From contig JAWPHD010011245.1 of assembly GCA_037043455.1 (NCBI GenBank), positions 1 through 64,000 on the forward strand: a DNA stretch of 64,000 nt, written 5' to 3'. This document shows, piece by piece, positions 52,550 to 60,879 of this stretch (the stretch's first letter is position 1; the number at the start of each line of letters is the position of its first letter). The notes beneath the pieces were generated by a model. The model did not search any database. It was not told where the DNA came from and saw only the letters and a list, made by a program, of their open reading frames with translations. The translations under genes were made by a program, and so were the position numbers. The DNA is from Cyrtodaria siliqua. Taxonomy: Eukaryota; Mollusca; Bivalvia; Adapedonta; Hiatellidae.

Positions 52550-53908
52550 ATGGCTGAAGGAGGATTCGAATATGAGAATCCTACATACGATCCAGATGAT
52601 TATGATGAATATTATGATGATGATTTACCAATGGTGCCTGATGAGCCTGTTCAAAGAAGTCTTCTTAATCAAAGCGACCATCTTGCTGACCTTCGAGGAG
52701 AGCTGTCAGAAATCACACTTGAAACATACAAGAAAAATCTTGTAAAATCCTTTTATAATGAAATAGGAAAACGATATAAGATGGCACCGGACAAAATGGA
52801 TTATGACCAGTTTCAAGTATCAAGAGATGGTAAAACATTATACTGGATTGTTGGTGATAGAGGAATAAGAATAACTGCCAAGCAAGGCTCTTTTACATTT
52901 CTTGCTCTTGGTTCTTTGGCAAATGAATATAACAGGATTATTGGCTCTGGGGGAACAAGGGCGGTAAGACAGTTTTAAAATTTACCGGAGTATGACAGTA
53001 AAACAAAATTACCACGGGAAGCTCGACAAGCGTTGCAAGAGTTGAATAGCACAATAAACGATTTACCAGATAATGTGGATGCTATCCCATTACAAGATAT
53101 TTCAAATATTATGCATAACATAGAGACATCAATGGATAACATAGAGACATCATTGTATGACTGGGATGTGACAGAGCGTCCTGATGTTTCAACACAAACA
53201 AATATAGACAAGCGTGAAATGGATGGAATAGTAAAAGCGATGACAACTGTCAAGGAAGAACTTACTAATAACATGGCAAAACTCACACAACTTGATAAAG
53301 ACATAACAAGAGAAAAACAAAAGTTAGAACAAGCTAAGACTGATAATGATGAATTCCAGATAAAAAGAATTAGCGATCGCATCAAAGACCTTGAAAATGA
53401 AAGAGGTGCAAGAATGGATGTCATTAATGAGAACAGAGAAGCTTTTCGTAATCAAGTAAGCAGGATAAAAGAGACAATAAACAAAATGTTAAACGAGGAT
53501 ACAACACTTGGTGAGAGGATCAAAACCTTGTTTAAGGAGCAAGGTATTACTATTGTTAGTATTTTAACTGCATTTGGTATGATTCTTGGGGTGATAATTA
53601 ATTCTATTATTCCCACATCAAGTGCTGCTCCAACTCCAACTCCAACTCCAACCCCAAAGCCTGATCCATCAAGTGTAAAAGACTGGATAAAAAAACAACT
53701 ACTTAATCTTGGTAAACTTCTTGCCAACCTAGCTGGTAAAGCTGCTGCAACACTTCCAGGAGTTATTGGTGCAATAGTATCATGGCTTTTATCTGCAACA
53801 GGTAATGTTATTAATTGGCTTGGTAACAATCTATGGGCTTTGCTTGTGTTTGTTTCCGGGTTGTTATATGTGGCAGCCAAAGAGTGGTTCAGTAAATCTC
53901 GTAAATAA
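52550..53908 (+). pseudogene. Large coiled-coil membrane protein gene with one in-frame stop
   Basis: A 453-codon frame broken by a single TAA at 52976-52978; sequence on both sides is in the same frame. The N-terminal part (142 codons) is acidic and tyrosine-rich (DPDDYDEYYDDD) and then folds into a compact domain (FYNEIGKRY, GKTLYWIVGDRGIRI). The second part has a long charged coiled coil (about 53210-53480), a transmembrane segment (ITIVSILTAFGMILGVII, near 53545-53600), a Pro-Thr repeat (about 53630-53660) and hydrophobic helices at the end (ALLVFVSGLLYVA). The architecture suggests a virion membrane protein. Similar membrane tails occur in proteins of invertebrate elements I have seen, without known function. 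It overlaps the convergent 423-aa gene by 20 nt. Confidence 0.75.
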
Positions 53909-55160
53909 GTAATGCAGCAAGACCTATTACTATGGTACCAACAATTATAGTTGTTTTGTTATCTTCGTGTTCAATCGCTATTTTTTGTATTTCTGGTGGG
54001 TTATGTACCACAGTTTTGTGTATTGATTTATCAAAGTCAGAATGTTCCGGTAAAAATTTCTTTGTCGTGGTGCCTTGAAAAGGTTGAATATTTTTTGGTG
54101 GCACTGGTTTTACATTTACATCATTATTCAATCCTAATGCTTGTGCATCGGTTGCTATTACAATTTCATTATTGTAGTCTTGTATTATTCCAATTTTTAA
54201 TTCCATGTCGCTCGGAGACATGTACAATCCACTTCCATATACAAAATTTACTTTACTTCTTGCATATTTTAAGGTGTTTTCATATCTTGAAATTTGACTG
54301 GGCAAGTCGATGGGGCTATTTATTGCGTCCTCTACATTTGCTAAAAATTGTTTCTGTGCATCAAATGCTGTTCCAGTTCCAAGTATATCTGTTCTTGTTT
54401 GTGATTGTGAACCAAGAATTGCCCAGCAGTATGTTCTTATGCTGTCATTGATTCTTTCTACTCCAGCTCTTGTGAATCCAGATGAACAATCTAGTATAAA
54501 AGTAGACCAGCTGTTGTCTGCCTCAGATCCTTGTGCAATGTAATCAATGTGGTATGTTTTATCACTCTCATAGACTGTAAAACTCATCGTTTTGTTGTCG
54601 TATACAGTATTTACCAAAGGATGATAACCAATATGTGTCCAGTAATTGTAAATTGTTCCTAAACCATTATTATAGCTTTGTTTCTGTCTCCAGTCTGAAT
54701 TTAAGTCAACGTTAAACTCCTTGCATATTCTCTCGTATGCGTTTCGGTTATATGTATTATTAAACGCATTCCAATTTGAGTCTTGAGGTATTGCTACACT
54801 CATTTCAAATAATATTCTTCTAACTTGGTAATAGGCATGAAATCGAAATAACGAACCAACCAGAGCATCAGCTTTTAGATGGTTGTTGAAATCAATACCA
54901 CATCCAGTTGTCGCACACCAAATAGCAAAGTTTAACTGATTCTGCCAAAATAACATCCAATCTGTTCCCCAACGTTGGACTATAGCATCTGATTTGACGT
55001 ATGAAAGTTTGTATTTTTCAAAGACATTGGGAAATGATGCTTTAAAGTCTTTACCGTCTGATGTAATGACTATGTTTTGATTTATTATATCTAGCACTTT
55101 CTTGCTAAAAGTATTTAAATATTGAGCATCTGGGTTATATTTGAATTCTTTAGAAATCAT
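53889..55160 (-). CDS. Large C-terminally anchored virion-type protein (423 aa)
   Basis: Intact 423-residue protein with a soluble, aromatic-rich body (RWGTDWMLFWQNQLNFAIW, DADALVGSLF-like segments), a proline-rich linker (PVPPKNIQPFQ) and a C-terminal transmembrane helix (about 401-419). No enzyme motif was found; I looked in particular for an adenain-like His/Cys protease pattern and saw none. Tail-anchored surface or minor structural protein is the best guess. The last 20 nt overlap the oppositely oriented coiled-coil gene. Its start is divergent from the 214-aa gene across a 36-bp AT-rich gap. Confidence 0.72.
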   Translation of the reverse strand: MISKEFKYNPDAQYLNTFSKKVLDIINQNIVITSDGKDFKASFPNVFEKYKLSYVKSDAIVQRWGTDWMLFWQNQLNFAIWCATTGCGIDFNNHLKADALVGSLFRFHAYYQVRRILFEMSVAIPQDSNWNAFNNTYNRNAYERICKEFNVDLNSDWRQKQSYNNGLGTIYNYWTHIGYHPLVNTVYDNKTMSFTVYESDKTYHIDYIAQGSEADNSWSTFILDCSSGFTRAGVERINDSIRTYCWAILGSQSQTRTDILGTGTAFDAQKQFLANVEDAINSPIDLPSQISRYENTLKYARSKVNFVYGSGLYMSPSDMELKIGIIQDYNNEIVIATDAQALGLNNDVNVKPVPPKNIQPFQGTTTKKFLPEHSDFDKSIHKTVVHNPPEIQKIAIEHEDNKTTIIVGTIVIGLAALLIYEIY

Positions 55161-55196
55161 TTTTATTTGTGTTTTTATATATATATATTAAAAAAA
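55161..55196. promoter_or_regulatory. Divergent AT-rich promoter
   Basis: A 36-bp gap with TATATATATATATT in the centre and A-runs before the plus-strand ATG. It matches the late-type boxes of the other structural genes. Confidence 0.45.
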
Positions 55197-55841
55197 ATGT
55201 TTCATACAATTTCAAACATAGACAACTCTATTAATTTACAACAGTATATCGATAATAGAGATGGAACTAAGCGCATTGGATTAAGGAGTTTTACATACAC
55301 TATCGGTTGGTATAATATTATTAATGAAACCATAAAGACAAGAAACCCAGCTAAAATAGAACATTTACCAAGTGGACTCTATAACTTTCAAGACTTGGTA
55401 GAAAATTTTAAAAAGCTAAATGAAAATATTAATCTGGACAATATTGTCCAAGCTGGCTTCGTAATTATACATGCGCCAATGGAAACACGAATGTCAAGCG
55501 GTCTTTCAAAAATGCTGGGATTCAAGGACAGAAAATGGTTGACAGGTACTAATATAGGAGATCGCCCAATGGATTTAGCTCCTTACAAACAGCTATATGT
55601 TCATCTGAAACAAGTTAATACGAGTAGTAATTATTTCAATGGTGCACCAAGCACTATTATAGGTGTTGTGCCTGTAGTAAATAAGAAGTTCGGAGATATA
55701 GTATATACAAGTTTTTATCCTGAATATCACTGTCTTATGAATGGGGCAATTTCTGAATTCACAATAGAAGTCAGAGATGAGTATGGTAACAAGATACTTA
55801 ATAGCGGTTTGCCTATGAGTTGTGTTTTAGAAATTATTTAA
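55197..55841 (+). CDS. Putative minor capsid (penton-like) protein (214 aa)
   Basis: The start at 55197 is preferred because it directly follows the TATA-rich box; the frame extends 25 codons upstream across the neighbouring gene. The protein is rich in beta strands, with an N-terminal helical part (FQDLVENFKKLNENINLDN) and a strand-rich C-terminal half (QLYVHLKQVN, TIIGVVPV, ISEFTIEVRDEYGNKI). Size and pattern suit a single-jelly-roll penton or minor capsid protein, which Polintons normally carry. No other gene here fits that role better. The fold was not computed. Confidence 0.55.
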   Translation: MFHTISNIDNSINLQQYIDNRDGTKRIGLRSFTYTIGWYNIINETIKTRNPAKIEHLPSGLYNFQDLVENFKKLNENINLDNIVQAGFVIIHAPMETRMSSGLSKMLGFKDRKWLTGTNIGDRPMDLAPYKQLYVHLKQVNTSSNYFNGAPSTIIGVVPVVNKKFGDIVYTSFYPEYHCLMNGAISEFTIEVRDEYGNKILNSGLPMSCVLEII

Positions 55842-55866
55842 AAAATATATTTTTATAAAAAAAACA

Positions 55867-56379
55867 ATGAGTATATTTGGACCACCAAGCACTAAAAAAA
55901 CAGAAGACTTAGAGGCTTTGATAAATGATGTTCAAAATTTATATAGGCGTATTGTGCCTTTTGTTAGCCAGTTTAATCATTTAAAAAATAGAGTTGATAA
56001 TCTTAAATATGGAATTATAACAATATTTGCAGAGGCTAAGGGTCCACTTGTGTTAAATAGAATACTCTCATTTGGCAATGGTGGGGCAGAATCAAATGTG
56101 GGACATGTAATGACACGCCGTGGACGGATTATGGGAATAGGTTTAGCATGTGAACGATTAGTTGGTGACGTATCTGTAATAGTTTCTGTCAATGGTGTTG
56201 AACAACCAAATTATGGTATAACGCTTCACATCATTCCACGCAATCATGATAACTTTGATAAACCTTTAGAGATTGGCGCTGGTTCTGTTGTTAACTTTGT
56301 ATGCAAGGTTGCTAACGCTACAGCTGTAAATACGGTGGCATCATTATTAATTGAATTAATTTTATTTTTTATTTATTAA
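55867..56379 (+). CDS. Putative fibre/knob-like trimeric protein (170 aa)
   Basis: An N-terminal coiled-coil helix (about 10-50, heptad-like: LEALINDVQNLYRRIVPF) is followed by a strand-rich globular domain (GHVMTRRGRIMGIGLACERL, VSVIVSVNGVEQ, GSVVNFVCKV) and a hydrophobic end. Coiled coil plus beta head is the design of viral attachment fibres and C1q-like trimers. The assignment rests on architecture. It sits between the penton-like gene and the 196-aa gene on the same strand, with gaps of 25 and 6 bp, so the three probably form one expression unit. Confidence 0.5.
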   Translation: MSIFGPPSTKKTEDLEALINDVQNLYRRIVPFVSQFNHLKNRVDNLKYGIITIFAEAKGPLVLNRILSFGNGGAESNVGHVMTRRGRIMGIGLACERLVGDVSVIVSVNGVEQPNYGITLHIIPRNHDNFDKPLEIGAGSVVNFVCKVANATAVNTVASLLIELILFFIY

Positions 56380-56385
56380 TAAAAA

Positions 56386-56976
56386 ATGAAGCAACCGACA
56401 GCACCAAGTTTATATCCTGATTTGTCAGTGGAAAATTCAGTAGAAAACGGACAAAATTATAGATTACAAAAGATTTCAGAGATTGAAAAAAAGTTAATTA
56501 CAGAACGAGATATACGTCAGTCTCTTTATAAAAAATATAAACGTGGTATTAATATTACAGATGGAATTGACACTACCTTGATATCAGCAGGTGTTATTAT
56601 GGCTGGGATTGGATTTGCTATTCCAGTTTTGCTACCTTTAGAAATAGCAGCAATAGTATGTGGAGCTACAGGTGTTTGTGTTAATTTTATCAGACGAAAG
56701 CTTAATGCAAAAGCTCAAAAACATCATGAAATAAAAACTTTGGCAGAGGCAAAGTTAAATAGTATAAAGCAGTTAATATCAAAAGCGTTGAGTGATTCAC
56801 AAATATCTGATCAAGAGTTTAAGATGATTTTAGATGAGTTAGATAAATATTATAGTTTAAAAGAAGACACCAAACAAAAAAAGGCTGAAATAAGTGAAGT
56901 TCAAAAAAAAGAACTAGTGGAGCAGGGAAGAAAAGAAGCAATGGCAACCTTACAAAAAAGTCTAAAAAGTGTGTGA
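56386..56976 (+). CDS. Helical protein with a membrane hairpin (196 aa)
   Basis: An N-terminal proline-rich segment (TAPSLYPDL), a helix (RLQKISEIEKKLITERD), a hydrophobic hairpin (about 63-101; ISAGVIMAGIGFAIPVLL and EIAAIVCGATGVCV), then long charged helices to the end. I recognise this type from other invertebrate genomes, where it is listed as uncharacterised. A membrane-active or virion-release role would fit a two-helix hairpin but is inference. Its start is six bases after the previous stop. Confidence 0.72.
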   Translation: MKQPTAPSLYPDLSVENSVENGQNYRLQKISEIEKKLITERDIRQSLYKKYKRGINITDGIDTTLISAGVIMAGIGFAIPVLLPLEIAAIVCGATGVCVNFIRRKLNAKAQKHHEIKTLAEAKLNSIKQLISKALSDSQISDQEFKMILDELDKYYSLKEDTKQKKAEISEVQKKELVEQGRKEAMATLQKSLKSV

Positions 56977-56977
56977 T

Positions 56978-57100
56978 TTATTGTTTTAGTAGTGTGTTTG
57001 AGTATGATCCACCACCTTTGTATTCAAGGTCAGAAAATTGTTGATTTGGGTGTAATTTTGATAACAAATCAACAAATTTGTTTTGTATTAAAGAAACATT
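56978..57100 (-). pseudogene. Possible truncated ORF at the right terminus (about 40 codons)
   Basis: An open minus-strand frame without ATG runs from the inner edge of the right terminal repeat to a stop at 56978-56980. Its text (NKFVDLLSKLHPNQQ, then FSDLEYKGGGSYSN) looks protein-like. It may be the end of a lost or spliced gene. It overlaps no other gene. Confidence 0.3.
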
Positions 57101-57103
57101 TTA

Positions 57104-57293
57104 TAATTTTGATAACTTATAAAAAAAATAAACTTGCAATCTTCACTACCCCTATTTTAAAAAAGTTTTAATAAATCAAGTAAAATCACCATTTCATGGT
57201 GATTTATTATATATATATGTATTTTGGGTGTTTCTGGCCCAAACTCGAGCAGAGCGAGAGCTTTGGGCCAGAACACCCAAAATACATATATAT
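57104..57293 (-). repeat. Right terminal inverted repeat with two palindromes
   Basis: Mirror of the left repeat. Palindrome arms lie at 57211-57243 and 57262-57292, and at 57183-57192 and 57196-57205. The loop has the same orientation relative to the element end as on the left, so there is no sign of flip-flop inversion. Confidence 0.97.
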
Positions 57294-57298
57294 TGCCT
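57293..57298. repeat. Target site duplication, right
   Basis: TTGCCT directly follows the right terminal repeat. The host repeat then continues with CGTTAACATGA, as expected from uninterrupted copies such as that near 39305. Confidence 0.85.
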
Positions 57299-57600
57299 CG
57301 TTAACATGACTGGGCCTTTATTTTTCATCCGATCTTTACCAAACTCTATCAAATTCTTGATATCAATGAAAGCTCGGACGAGTTCGAAAATCAGACAGAT
57401 CAGACCATTTACACCGGCGTTGTGGCCCTTGATTTATGAAATATATGCTATAATTTGCCTCGTTAACACGATAGGGTCTTCATTTTTAATTCAATATTTT
57501 TCAAACTTTAACAGATTGTTGATATCAACAAAAGCTTGCAGGAGTTCGAAAACGACCAAATCGGACAAATAACACCAGAGTTATGGCAATATTGAGAACT
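57299..57600. repeat. Dispersed ~150-bp family, right flank of the provirus
   Basis: Continuation of the host repeat cut at 43019, with TTTTCATCCGATCTTTACCA and GATATCAATGAAAGCTCG. Comparison with 39160-39400 gives the empty-site order. Confidence 0.8.
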
Positions 57601-57759
57601 TGCGTCAAACTTATGGTTTCCGCTCAGTAACATTTGTTAGGAATGAGGTATTGCGATGAAACTTGCGGGATAGGTAGCTTATATGTAGCTTAGTAGTTAG
57701 CTTCTCTGGAAAGGAATGTTGGGATTGCAATGGGGGTCATTGGGTTTAAGGACAAGGTC

Positions 57760-58350
57760 ACTGTTACTAACATTATGTGCAACATTTTGGGTCGTTGTGA
57801 CCTACTTTCGACGAAGTATAGGTCATGTCTGTTCCCTGCTATGACATGTGTATTTTGCTTCCTTTTTTCAGGATGTTCACCAAACTTCAGCAGAATGTTC
57901 CTTATATGCATCTTACATCATGTGCCAAATTCCGGGTCGTTGTGACCTACTTTTCACGAACTATAGGTCATGTCCGGTCTCTGCTATGACATGCGTATCT
58001 TGCTTCTTTCTTGCAGGATTTTCACCGAATTTCACCACAATGTTCCTTATACGCATTTTACATCATGTGCAAAAATTCGGGTCACTGTGACCTACTTCTG
58101 ACCAACTTCAGGTCACGTCTGGTCTACGCTACTACATGCTTATCTTGCTTCTTTCTCGTATGATTTTCACCAAACGTCACCAGAATGTCCCTTATATGCA
58201 TCTACCATCATAATTGTGCAAATTTTCAGGTCGCTGTGACCTACTTTGACAAAATATGGGTCACATCCGGTATCTGCTCTGACATGCGTAACTTGCTTTT
58301 TTCTTGCAGGATTTTCACTAAACTTCACAAGAATGTCCGGTCTTCGCTAC
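57760..58350. repeat. ~165-bp degenerate tandem repeats
   Basis: About 3.5 units with TGTGACCTAC, CTGCTATGACATG, TTCACCAAACTTCA and AATGTTCCTTATATGCAT. One perfect GGTCA-n3-TGACC palindrome lies at 58080-58092. Open frames across it follow the repeats. Confidence 0.8.
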
Positions 58351-60581
58351 CACATGCATCCCCCACAATTAATGACATTGGTTTAATATGCGTTGGAACT
58401 AACATTGGTGTTGGTCAAATAAAAGTTCTGGACCTTTATAATAGGGCTAAACATGTAGGCCATGGTCTTCTAGTTTAAAAGAAGTATGATGGGATTTTAT
58501 GATAACCGTAGATATAAAAAAACATTTTAGACAGTAGAGCGTCCTCATGCCCTCTTGGGCCTGTTGTCGTTAATTAAAGGGAAATAACTCTGGTGTTATT
58601 GGTACGATTTGGATTGTTTTCAAACTCGTCCAAGCTGTCATTGATATTTACAATCTGGTGAAGTTTGGTAAAGATCGGACGAAAAATGAAGGTGCTAGAA
58701 TGCTGACATAAAAACTGTTTTTTTCTCAATAATTCAAGGGCCACAACTTCGGTGTTACTAGTCCGATCTGTCTGGTTTTCGAACTTGATCGAGCTTTCAT
58801 CAATATCAGCAAGCTCGCGAATTTTGGTAAAGGTAGGATGGCGCTAGAGTGTTGACAAGACAAAATATATAATTTTTCGTTAATTCAAGGGCAATTACTC
58901 CGGTGTTACTGGTCTGATCTGGCTGATTTTTGAAAACGTCCGAGCTTTCATTGATGTTAATAATCTGGTAAAGTTTGGTTAAGATCGGATGCAAAACGAA
59001 GGTGCTAGAGCGTTGACATCAAAAAGGTAATGGACAAAAGACCATCATGGCATAAGCCCTAACAATTGGCAAAATCTACCATGCCGTTCTGGTGAAACAA
59101 AAGACCATGGCATAGGCTCTAAAAATTGACAAAATCTACCATGGGGAAGAAGATTTTTTAAGGTTTTGGCTAATTTTAGCAATAGTGGCCATCCTGAATG
59201 TCGGATCAAAAAAGGTCCCAGCCTACTCAGGAGTAGCCTATCCATGGGAAATTTGAGTAATATTGGCCCAGCGGTTTCAGAACAAGTGCTGCTAACAGAC
59301 GCCCATGCCCTGCTGTTTAAAAATGCTATATTTTGCTGTGTTAAATCTTTAGCTACTTCATTTTCATCTGATATTTACCGAACTTGTTCAGAATGTTAAT
59401 AGCAATAAAATCTCAGACAATTTTAAACTCTGCCATTTTTAGCTCTATACTGGCTGAAGGCCAGGAAAGCTTTTGGGAAGGCATTTTCCATCCATTGTCC
59501 GTCTGTTAACTTTTTGTTGTTAGCACTCTAGCACTTTCATTTTGCATCTGATCTTGACCAAACTTTGTCAGCATCTTTATATCAATGAAAGCTTGGATAA
59601 TTGGAAAAAAAGCTAGATTGGATTAGCAACACCAGATTTAAGGCCGTTTTATTTCCTCTGAGAAATGCCATATTCTAGCACCTTCAATTTGTATTTGATC
59701 TTTCCCAAACATTGTCAGTGTTTCAATATCAATGAAAGCTCAGAGAAGTTCCAAAACACCAAAGTTAGGCCTTTGATTTATCGAAAAACACTCTGGCTCC
59801 TTCATTTAATAAATATGAAAAAGGATGAATCACTATTTGTTTTTTTTCCTGTTCAGCTTCATGGATTGGGCCCACCTACATGAGAGAGAGAAGAGGGATA
59901 GAGAGAAGAAGACATAGTGTTGTAGTATATGACATAATGTATATATATGTAGTGGGGCCTGTGGCTTCATGTGTATCTGTGCCATGTCAATTTCTGTGAT
60001 TGTTAAAGCTTTTGGAGTTATGTGATAAATAGATTCTCACGTACTATACATATAATTTAATCCAACTTGTTAAATAAATTGAATATTAAACAGGCACTCA
60101 TGTAAAATCCTGTATTTATAGGTAGGGTTCTATTTCATACAATGTTTGTATAAAGATTCCCTCATCACGATTTGTCAAATGATATGAAAGATTTAAAAGA
60201 TGAAAGAAATTTACAAGTTAATTTATTTAAACATTAATTACATATTTAATGATAATACAAATACAATTATTTACATCAACCTCCGTTAAAACTAGACACT
60301 TAATGAGAATAAATGATTTAATACAAGTATGCATTATTACTTTAGTTGTTTTTTCAACTGTCAGATCAGCAATTTCATTGCTTTTTAAAAGAAATGTAAA
60401 TTTTCAATTTATTATAACTATGTAATTTTTTTGTTTTTTGTAAGCATTGTTAGATCTGCCGAGCTACATTCCCGTCACTGTACAGTCCATTAACGATATT
60501 TGCCAACTTATATTTAACCGGTAAAACTCTATTAAAAGATGTAGAAACAAATGATCATCGTCCAATCGTCTTCTGTATTAA
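58351..60581. repeat. Dispersed repeats and AT-rich sequence
   Basis: Copies of the GATATTAACAATCTGGTAAA family at about 58570-59060, partly inverted copies at 59480-59800, and a short duplicated segment with AAAGACCATCATGGCATA (59038-59130). From about 59880 on, the sequence is AT-rich and probably includes the 3' UTR of the right-hand gene. Confidence 0.6.
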
Positions 60582-60630
60582 TTACTTTGCTTCTTCAAAT
60601 GTTGCTGAAGCTCTTTGAAGGCCATCTTTC
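60582..60630 (-). CDS. Unrecognised host gene, last coding exon
   Basis: Sixteen codons including the stop at 60582-60584, preceded by a CTTTTTCAG-type acceptor. It joins in frame to the exon at 62840-62930, giving the C-terminus KDGLQRASATFEEAK. The phase match across two junctions supports it. I do not recognise the protein. Confidence 0.65.
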
Positions 60631-60879
60631 CTGAAAAAGGAAAATAAGGTAAAGTAGATTACAGTATGCATCATCCTTTATATTACTTTTTAATAAATGA
60701 CCCTTACCGGTGTCAGTAATTCTACAAAGAAGAAAACAAACAGGTGGCTAATGATTACAAGCAATGGTAGTTTGAGTACATGGTATATTGCAATTGATAT
60801 TAACTTTAGTTTTTCAGTCTTTTATTAAATCAGTGAGTTATAAGTCAATAACAAATATGGTTCCTAAAATGGAAAATAA

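Larger units (their letters stand above)
43020..57293. mobile_element. Endogenous Polinton/Maverick-like DNA virus
   Basis: A 14.27-kb element bounded by 190-bp terminal inverted repeats and a TTGCCT duplication. It encodes a protein-primed family B polymerase, a DD35E integrase, an FtsK/A32-type ATPase, a putative capsid protein, an SSB-like protein and about nine further small or virion-like proteins. Coding density is high, genes often overlap or share short AT-rich promoters, and no introns are evident. This is the layout of a Polinton or adintovirus-like element. A protease was not recognised. The capsid gene and one membrane-protein gene have an in-frame TAA each and the integrase is frameshifted, so this copy is probably defective for virion production. 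The near identity of the terminal repeats suggests a recent insertion. Confidence 0.93.

Noticed and set aside
51946..52978. Alternative genetic code in which TAA is sense
   Set aside because: Other genes of the element and both host genes end normally, and only two internal TAA codons occur; decay is simpler.
52975..53880. Antisense frames of 142-149 codons opposite the coiled-coil gene
   Set aside because: They mirror the coding strand and have no motif or promoter; they are shadows.
52550..53908. Two separate genes (142 and 291 codons)
   Set aside because: Both parts share one frame, only a TAA separates them, and the second part lacks its own ATG near its beginning and any promoter-like gap.
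55122..55196. Longer start of the penton-like gene
   Set aside because: It would run through the divergent promoter and into the neighbouring gene; the ATG at 55197 fits the spacing seen elsewhere.
43020..57293. Parvovirus or bidnavirus because of hairpin ends
   Set aside because: There is no NS1-type helicase; the element has a DD35E integrase, a packaging ATPase and a target duplication, which fit Polinton-like elements.
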